Program-made: the position numbers and the translations under genes
Assembly: GCA_000024525.1 (NCBI GenBank)
Contig: CP001769.1
Location: 1,660,001 to 1,724,000 of the forward strand
DNA: 64,000 nucleotides
Source of the DNA: Spirosoma linguale DSM 74
GTDB lineage: Bacteria; Bacteroidota; Bacteroidia; Cytophagales; Spirosomataceae
Reading direction: 5' to 3'
Notes under the pieces: model-generated
Seen by the model: only the letters and a program-made list of their open reading frames with translations
Told to the model about the DNA's origin: nothing
The model's database searches: none
Part shown: positions 58,874 to 64,000 of the stretch, piece by piece
Layout of the letters: each line of letters opens with the position of its first letter
Position numbering within the stretch: the first letter of the stretch is position 1

Positions 58874-60970
58874 TCACTGTGTCATCACATCCACTTCCGC
58901 GTAGCCCGAGGCCGACCCCTCCTGCGTATTCTTTAACGCCGTCAATTTCACATACCGGGCTTTGATCGGCGCAAACGATTTGGTTTGCCAGACTGGGCTA
59001 TTTTTGATATTCGAGAATTCGCCTTCGCTAACTCGTTTCCAGTTTTTATTGTCAGCTGATACGTCAAACTCGTAATGGGTGATGATGCTGGCCTCTTCCC
59101 ACCAGTTTTGGGCAGGCAGGTACCGGAAACCGGTCAGGTTTTCTTCCTTCCCCAGATCAATGACCAGATCAGCAGGCAAGGGTTGACTTTTGGGTTGCTG
59201 CCAGGACGTGCCGGGGTTGCCGTCAAGTGCCTGATAGGCCGATTTGGCGCCGGTACTCAGGATTTTCCAGTTGCTGCGGGCAATCTCAAATTTCTCTTCA
59301 TTGACGACGCTGCTTTGCTTTGTAAAGGGGTTGTAAGCGATGGCTTTGATGTCCACTTTGCCGGAGTTGGTTTTTACCGGAGCTGTGTATTTGCTGGATT
59401 TCGCTGTCGGCATACTACCGTCGAGGGTGTAATACACGTCCGATTCGGTATCGCCCGCCTTGATCTGAATGTCGCCCGCCTGATTGCGGGTGATGACCGG
59501 GGGCGATAGAATCAGAGGGGCATTGTAAACAGCCAGATTCGAGATCAACGGACTGCCTTTGGCGTCCAGAATCGTCAGGCGCAGTTGGGTGGCTTCGACG
59601 GTGGGGAAACGCAGAATGCGTTTGTAGCCAATGGTCGTTTGTTTGTCAATCGCCTTCCAATTGCCATCGACCAGAGCCTCGACGGTAAACGATTTAACCC
59701 GTTGCCCCAGGCGAATGGGTTCCTGCACCAGAAACCGGTTGAACGTCGTAGGCTTCGCGAACTGTAACGTCAGTGAGGCTTTCCGAACAGCATCATCTGT
59801 GGCCCAGTAGCTTTCCAAGTCGGCGTCAATGGCTTTATCAGCATTGTACGTCGCGCTTTTCCCTCGTACCTCAGAGGCCGTTGCTTTCGCATTTTTAGCT
59901 AGATTTACGGCAAAGGCTTCTTTCCTGGCTTTGGCGAAAGCCTGCACGGCTTTCTCATCTAAGTCATTAATCAGGCCGTTGGGCATGATCGGAAAATTGA
60001 GCAGCAGTGTCCCGTTCCGACCGATGGAATTGTAATAGGTATCCATCAGTTGAGGCAACGTTTTCACCTTTTTGTCTTCGCGTTCGTGGTAGAACCACTC
60101 GGGCCGGATGGACGTGTTTACTTCGCCAGGCACCCACGCATTGCCGTTCTCGACGCCATGCCGCAACATTTCTTCGGGTACGGCGCCGGTGGCATTCAGT
60201 AAGCTCCAGTTGGTTTCGCCGACGTAGCCGGCTTCGGTACCCACCCAGCGCAGGTCGGCGCGGTCGCCCCCGTCGTTCCAGATGACGATGTTGGGCTGAA
60301 GCTTCCGCACGAGTTTGTAGGTATTCGGCCAGTCGTAATACGTTTTGGCGTCGATTTTACGCGTTTCGTTGGCTCCGCCATAATAGCCCGACCCGCCGTT
60401 GGCCCCGTCGTACCAGACTTCAAAAATGTCGCCGTAGTTGGTCAGCAACTCCGTCAATTGGTTACGGAAATAGGTGATGTATTCGGGCTTACCGTAGTCG
60501 GCATGGTTCCGGTCCCAGGGTGAGAGGTATACCCCGAACTTCAGGCCATATTCCTTGCAGGCGTCGGCCAGTTCGCGCACGATATCGCCTTTCCCATTGC
60601 GCCAAGGCACGTTTTTGACGGAGTAATCGGTGTATTTGGATGGCCAAAGGCAGAAACCGCTATGGTGTTTGGCGGTGAAAATGATGCCTGTCATCCCGGC
60701 CTCTTTACAAATCCGCGCCCATTGCCGACAATCCAGTTTTGTGGGGTTGAACAGTTTCGGGTCTTCGTTGCCGAGGCCCCAGGCCATATCGGTATAGGTA
60801 TTGATCGAAAAATGGATGAAAGCGTAATACTCCATTTTCTGCCAGCGCAACTGGTTGGCACTCGGAAGTGGCCCAACGGGCTGTGGCGGAGATGTCTGGG
60901 CAAGTCCGGAAAGACCTGTCAACAAACAGAGCGCCAGTTGAACGAATATGGATTTAGGGTTCAGTTTCAT
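58874..60970 (-). CDS. exported alpha-L-fucosidase, GH29, with C-terminal F5/8-type domain
   Basis: 698 residues with a signal peptide (about 1-24). GH29 catalytic domain (about 35-350): AFIHFSINTYTDMAWG, IIFTAKHHSGFCLWPS and nucleophile D188 in VWYDGANGG. An F5/8C (discoidin-like) segment (about 360-475) with a chitobiase-type CHB_HEX-like segment (about 480-555, VYYTLDGSMPTAKSSKY) follows, then a second discoidin-like end (DLVIDLGKEENLTGFRYLP). These act as sugar-binding modules. It would remove terminal fucose, for instance from xyloglucan or arabinoxylan-linked glycans. Confidence 0.92.
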   Translation of the reverse strand: MKLNPKSIFVQLALCLLTGLSGLAQTSPPQPVGPLPSANQLRWQKMEYYAFIHFSINTYTDMAWGLGNEDPKLFNPTKLDCRQWARICKEAGMTGIIFTAKHHSGFCLWPSKYTDYSVKNVPWRNGKGDIVRELADACKEYGLKFGVYLSPWDRNHADYGKPEYITYFRNQLTELLTNYGDIFEVWYDGANGGSGYYGGANETRKIDAKTYYDWPNTYKLVRKLQPNIVIWNDGGDRADLRWVGTEAGYVGETNWSLLNATGAVPEEMLRHGVENGNAWVPGEVNTSIRPEWFYHEREDKKVKTLPQLMDTYYNSIGRNGTLLLNFPIMPNGLINDLDEKAVQAFAKARKEAFAVNLAKNAKATASEVRGKSATYNADKAIDADLESYWATDDAVRKASLTLQFAKPTTFNRFLVQEPIRLGQRVKSFTVEALVDGNWKAIDKQTTIGYKRILRFPTVEATQLRLTILDAKGSPLISNLAVYNAPLILSPPVITRNQAGDIQIKAGDTESDVYYTLDGSMPTAKSSKYTAPVKTNSGKVDIKAIAYNPFTKQSSVVNEEKFEIARSNWKILSTGAKSAYQALDGNPGTSWQQPKSQPLPADLVIDLGKEENLTGFRYLPAQNWWEEASIITHYEFDVSADNKNWKRVSEGEFSNIKNSPVWQTKSFAPIKARYVKLTALKNTQEGSASGYAEVDVMTQ

Positions 60971-60980
60971 GGATCAGGCG

Positions 60981-62654
60981 TTACCAGGTCAGTTGCACAA
61001 AGGACACACCCTGCCGGGGCAGGTCGAAGGTTAGTGTTGTTTTGCCATTGGCGACAGCTTTCGAGGTCGGAGGAGCCAGCTCCTGTAGCTGTCCCGCTTT
61101 TTCGAGCGACTTATATTGATCGGTCGAAACTTGCTGTGGACTACCCATCGACTTCCATGCCTCGAACGAATTGCTGTGCTGATCATCCACCCGATAATGG
61201 CGAACCTGTACCTTGTTTTTGCCGAGTCCGCTCACGGTCAGTTCTACCGGAGCCGCAGGGCCAGGTACGTTATGGTCGTGGTAATTCCAGACCATCACAC
61301 AAACTGAGTTAGGTCCTTTGCTGGCGATGGCGTTCACGTCGCTTTCGGCCCGTACACCGTTGGCAATGATGTTGGCGGCACCCAACCCCTTGCTGGTTTG
61401 CACCGACAGCCGCTGGCCGTTCATCTTGCCAAACATCCGAAATACGTTCAGCACGGGCTTGTCGACGCCATGTGTGGCCAGGTCGCGGAAACCGGCAAAC
61501 CACGGCTGATCTTCAAACTCGAACGACCAGCTCACGGCCCCGCGCAGGTTCACGTTGTACTGGTCCATCAGTTCGTAGATGCGGGCAAACGAAGCCGCCG
61601 TATAGCTGGAATACATGGTGCCGTTGCGATAGCCGTATTTGGGGTCACGCGTGGCCGAGCAGGCGGCACAACCTTCGGGGTCGCACTCGCCGATAATGAT
61701 GGGAATGTTCTTCAGCTCCGGAAATGAATTTACGGCTTCAAACGCCCGCTCCACGTCTTTTAACTGCACGCCCATGTTCATGCGAATGTGCCCGTCGACA
61801 ATCTCGGGATTTCCTTTGGCGTGAAAGCCGATGTATTGCAAGGGTGTACCGGTTTTACCAGTCGCGTAGTTCTTACCCCGCAGGCAATGCTCGATGAACC
61901 GGGTCAGGTAGCTGTACGCTTTGTCGCTACGGGGACTGGTCGTGTGCGGCCCGCCAATGGTACATTCGGGACAGGCCCGTTTCAGACCGTCGGCGGCATA
62001 GTCGTAGGTTTTGCAGTATTCATCGAACGTACCTGACCAGTAGCCAATGTCCGGCTCGTTCCAGACTTCCCACAGCCACGTGCTCACCTCTTTTTTGCCA
62101 TAACGGTCAATGGAATGTTTGCCCCACTGGTACACGAGTTCCCGCCATTTGTCATAGTCTTTGGGCGGATATGTCCAGCCCGTCCAGATGTTGCCGTTTT
62201 TACTCCAGGTATGGGCATATGGCTCGGGTTTCGATGATAAGTCTTTGGGCATGAATCCAATTTCCATCAGTGGCTTCATGCCCCGTTTGATGTAGGTGTC
62301 CACGATGCTGTCGACCGTGACCCAGTTATAGATGGGCTTGCCGTTGGCGTCCTCTTTATACGCATCCGTAAACCCCCATTTAAGGTCAGGGCCGGGGCTT
62401 TCGCCTTTAGAGGTCAACAGGTTATGCGCTCTAACATAGACCGGAACGGGGCTTAACTGCTGCAGTTCGGACAGCAGTTTCTGGCCGTCTTTCCGGGTGG
62501 TATAATTAGGCTCGTCGTACCCGAAAAATGCCCAGAACGGCTTCATGTCGCCCACGGGTTTTGCGGCATCGACCTGAATCGAAACGGGCGTCTGCTGCGC
62601 GAAAGCGATGCGGCAACAGAACAATAAAAGGTAAAGTAAGACTACGCGTTTCAT
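60981..62654 (-). CDS. exported GH39-type beta-xylosidase
   Basis: 557 residues, signal peptide (about 1-20). GH39 pattern: acid/base E200 in WLWEVWNEPDIGYW, nucleophile E323 in IIIGECDPEGC, MVWNYHDHNVPG in the C-terminal part (the GH39 beta-sandwich). A cluster of cysteines (ECDPEGCAACSAT) near the nucleophile may form disulfides. It removes xylose from non-reducing ends of oligosaccharides or acts on related glycosides. It follows the esterase at 62676 by 21 bases and precedes the fucosidase by 10, so the group is an operon. Confidence 0.85.
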   Translation of the reverse strand: MKRVVLLYLLLFCCRIAFAQQTPVSIQVDAAKPVGDMKPFWAFFGYDEPNYTTRKDGQKLLSELQQLSPVPVYVRAHNLLTSKGESPGPDLKWGFTDAYKEDANGKPIYNWVTVDSIVDTYIKRGMKPLMEIGFMPKDLSSKPEPYAHTWSKNGNIWTGWTYPPKDYDKWRELVYQWGKHSIDRYGKKEVSTWLWEVWNEPDIGYWSGTFDEYCKTYDYAADGLKRACPECTIGGPHTTSPRSDKAYSYLTRFIEHCLRGKNYATGKTGTPLQYIGFHAKGNPEIVDGHIRMNMGVQLKDVERAFEAVNSFPELKNIPIIIGECDPEGCAACSATRDPKYGYRNGTMYSSYTAASFARIYELMDQYNVNLRGAVSWSFEFEDQPWFAGFRDLATHGVDKPVLNVFRMFGKMNGQRLSVQTSKGLGAANIIANGVRAESDVNAIASKGPNSVCVMVWNYHDHNVPGPAAPVELTVSGLGKNKVQVRHYRVDDQHSNSFEAWKSMGSPQQVSTDQYKSLEKAGQLQELAPPTSKAVANGKTTLTFDLPRQGVSFVQLTW

Positions 62655-62675
62655 GGTTCAGGGAGTGAGGTACGT

Positions 62676-63608
62676 TTAGTTTTTCACCCAGTTGTTTGCT
62701 TTCATCCACGCAAAGAGCGGGTCCATCCAGCCGGGGTGGCGGAAAATGAACCCGTGGTCGCCTTTTGGGTAGATGTGCATTTCGACCGGCACTTTCTGAC
62801 GTCGGAGCTGTTCGAAATAGATGATGCTGTTATCCACATCGACGAGCTTATCGTCGGCCGCGTGGGTCAGGTACGTTGGGGGGGTGTTGGCCCTTACCTG
62901 CAGCTCGTTGGAGAACAGATCAACATCGGTCTGCGATGGATTTTTGCCGATCAGGTTATCCCGCGAGCCGCCGTGCGTCAGGCTATCGCGCATACTGATG
63001 ACTGGGTAAATCAGGATCTGAAAATCGGGACGCAGGCTGGTGTTACTGGCATTCTCGACATACGCTTTCTCGAAATGCGTAGCCGCTGTAGAAGCCAGAT
63101 GCCCTCCCGCTGAAAAGCCCATGATGCCGATTTTGCTGGCGTCGATACCCCATTTGGCGGCCCCTTCGCGAACCAGTTTAATAGCCTGCTGGGCATCCTG
63201 TAACGGGCCGATTTTCTTATCGGCCATGATGGCATCGTTGGGCAGCCGGTACTTCAGCACGAAAGCCGCCACCCCCTTTTCGGCCAGCGCTTTCGCGGTA
63301 TTGACGCCTTCGCCCTGGTATACAACCACGCCATAGCCGCCCCCGGCAATTACGATGACAGCCGCCCCGGACGCCTTATCGGGCGCGGGTTTGTAGTACT
63401 CCAGCGTTGGTTTGGTAATACCTTTCAACAAGCCCGTTTCTACCCCGGTTTCTTTTATATCCGACGGTTTGGTATTGGGGACAGGACTGGCATACAACGG
63501 GATGATTTCCTGGGCGTAGACGGAAAACGAAGAAGCCAGCAACCAGCCAGCTAACGCTGCCAGCGACAGTGTTTTTCTGCCTTTATAGTCTAAATTGAAG
63601 CGTTTCAT
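62676..63608 (-). CDS. exported alpha/beta-hydrolase esterase (acetyl-xylan/feruloyl type)
   Basis: 310 residues, signal peptide (about 1-32). Hydrolase fold of the BD-FAE/acetyl-xylan esterase type: nucleophile S166 in MGFSAGGHLAST, acid D252/253 in THAADDKLV, His H285 in KGDHGFIFR. HSL-like oxyanion region VIAGGGYGVVVYQGEG. It likely deacetylates xylan fragments. This is a different family from the CE1 run. It heads the run of GH39 and GH29 genes. Confidence 0.88.
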   Translation of the reverse strand: MKRFNLDYKGRKTLSLAALAGWLLASSFSVYAQEIIPLYASPVPNTKPSDIKETGVETGLLKGITKPTLEYYKPAPDKASGAAVIVIAGGGYGVVVYQGEGVNTAKALAEKGVAAFVLKYRLPNDAIMADKKIGPLQDAQQAIKLVREGAAKWGIDASKIGIMGFSAGGHLASTAATHFEKAYVENASNTSLRPDFQILIYPVISMRDSLTHGGSRDNLIGKNPSQTDVDLFSNELQVRANTPPTYLTHAADDKLVDVDNSIIYFEQLRRQKVPVEMHIYPKGDHGFIFRHPGWMDPLFAWMKANNWVKN

Positions 63609-63635
63609 GTTGTCAGGGTTTATGGCAATTCAGCG

Positions 63636-63740
63636 TTTTGTCATCCCGACGAAGGACCGGGCCGCCGGAGCGGAGGTCTTCGCCAGGCTAATTTAAGTTC
63701 CCCGCTCCGGCGGCCCGGTCCTAACGTCAGGATGACAAAA
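63636..63740. repeat. large imperfect inverted repeat between two esterase genes
   Basis: Left arm 63636-63673 starts TTTTGTCATC and contains GGACCGGGCCGCCGGAGCGG; right arm 63702-63740 is its near complement, with mismatches in CCGACGAA versus CTGACGTTA. Loop of about 28 bases. It may be a repetitive element; it occupies the middle of the 191-base gap between the genes. Confidence 0.8.
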
Positions 63741-63799
63741 ATGCCATTATAATAGGTTGGTTTTAAGTCGATTACACGGACGGTTATTCGCTACTGGTG

Positions 63800-64000
63800 C
63801 TACTCCGTCGCCATCGATTTAACACCCAGCAACGACAGCATCTGCGTGGCGTAGCGTTTGCCCAGTTCCCGATAACCGGCCGCGTTGAAGTGCAGGTCGT
63901 CGGCCGAATCTGTGCAGCCCGCCGACGAAATCACGTGTGCATTTTTGATCGTTTGGGGGAGCGTGGCGATAATCTTGTTCATGCTCGCGCATTTCCCATT
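63800..64000 (-). CDS. SGNH/SASA-type sialate or acetyl-xylan esterase, start outside window
   Basis: The reverse-strand frame is open to the window edge; the last 66 residues are visible (NGKCASMNKIIATLPQTIKN and on). The segment GCTDSADDLHFNAAGYRELG, with the catalytic Asp-x-x-His (DLHF), matches the C-terminal end of the carbohydrate esterase family 6/SASA group. Most likely an acetyl-xylan esterase serving the same locus. The Met at 63982 lies in the interior and is not the start. Only the catalytic Asp/His end is visible; the Ser block is outside. Confidence 0.75.
   Translation of the reverse strand, partial: NGKCASMNKIIATLPQTIKNAHVISSAGCTDSADDLHFNAAGYRELGKRYATQMLSLLGVKSMATE

Overview
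The window looks like a chromosomal segment of a Bacteroidota bacterium of the order Cytophagales, probably close to Spirosoma. Four things support this. Several genes carry a Bacteroidota-type -7 promoter box (TAnnTTTG). A large surface protein ends in a gliding-associated/type IX secretion sorting domain (CHU_C type). Families such as DUF2027-Smr, DUF4403 and WbqC are present. rpsP carries a long Ala/Glu/Pro tail. Genus is an inference. No phage, integrase, transposase, CRISPR array or tRNA was seen.

Layout. 1-5.9 kb: housekeeping genes (partial ispG, an LpxL-type acyltransferase, WbqC-like protein, clpC). 5.9-14.9 kb: GMC oxidoreductase, glycerophosphodiesterase-like protein, fabG, a VWA membrane protein, a Pif1/Dda-type helicase and an EamA transporter. 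15-21.2 kb: a lipid head-group module made of a Tat-exported phosphocholine-type phospholipase C, an ethanolamine permease and the B12-dependent ethanolamine ammonia-lyase eutBC, with no microcompartment genes. 21.4-26.6 kb: DUF2027-Smr, DUF4403 lipoprotein, rnpB, rpsP, rimM, trmD. 26.7-37.3 kb: AsmA-like/GT51 transglycosylase, GNAT, rluD, a PLP deaminase, an acyl-CoA dehydrogenase/APH-kinase pair, Sua5, a SlyD-like FKBP and a thioredoxin-reductase-like flavoprotein. 37.6-46 kb: small membrane protein, CHU_C surface protein, fasciclin, two L,D-transpeptidases, EcsC, YgiQ.

46.1-64 kb: a minus-strand xylan/hemicellulose degradation locus. It holds a GH10 xylanase, an AraC regulator, an SDR, a run of CE1-type esterases (five genes, six catalytic domains), a GH8 exo-oligoxylanase, a GH29 fucosidase, a GH39 xylosidase, a further alpha/beta esterase, and the start of the window-edge SGNH/SASA esterase. 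Nearly all have signal peptides, so the enzymes should act in the periplasm or outside the cell: GH10 cuts the backbone, GH8/GH39 trim oligosaccharides, and the esterases strip feruloyl or acetyl groups. No SusC/SusD pair lies inside the window.

The most unusual material is between and inside genes. There are several families of long, near-perfect inverted repeats. One sits in frame inside a PLP-enzyme gene, one forms the end of the EcsC gene, and one GTG/GAG-rich class also expands a stem of RNase P RNA. A composite palindromic element occurs twice among the esterases. A decayed N-terminus of a CobW/COG0523 metallochaperone lies upstream of the flavoprotein gene, next to three TGCAAC-N3-GTTGCA operators that bracket its promoter-like box. 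A second remnant (an NAD(P)-binding SDR N-terminus) lies behind the trmD terminator.
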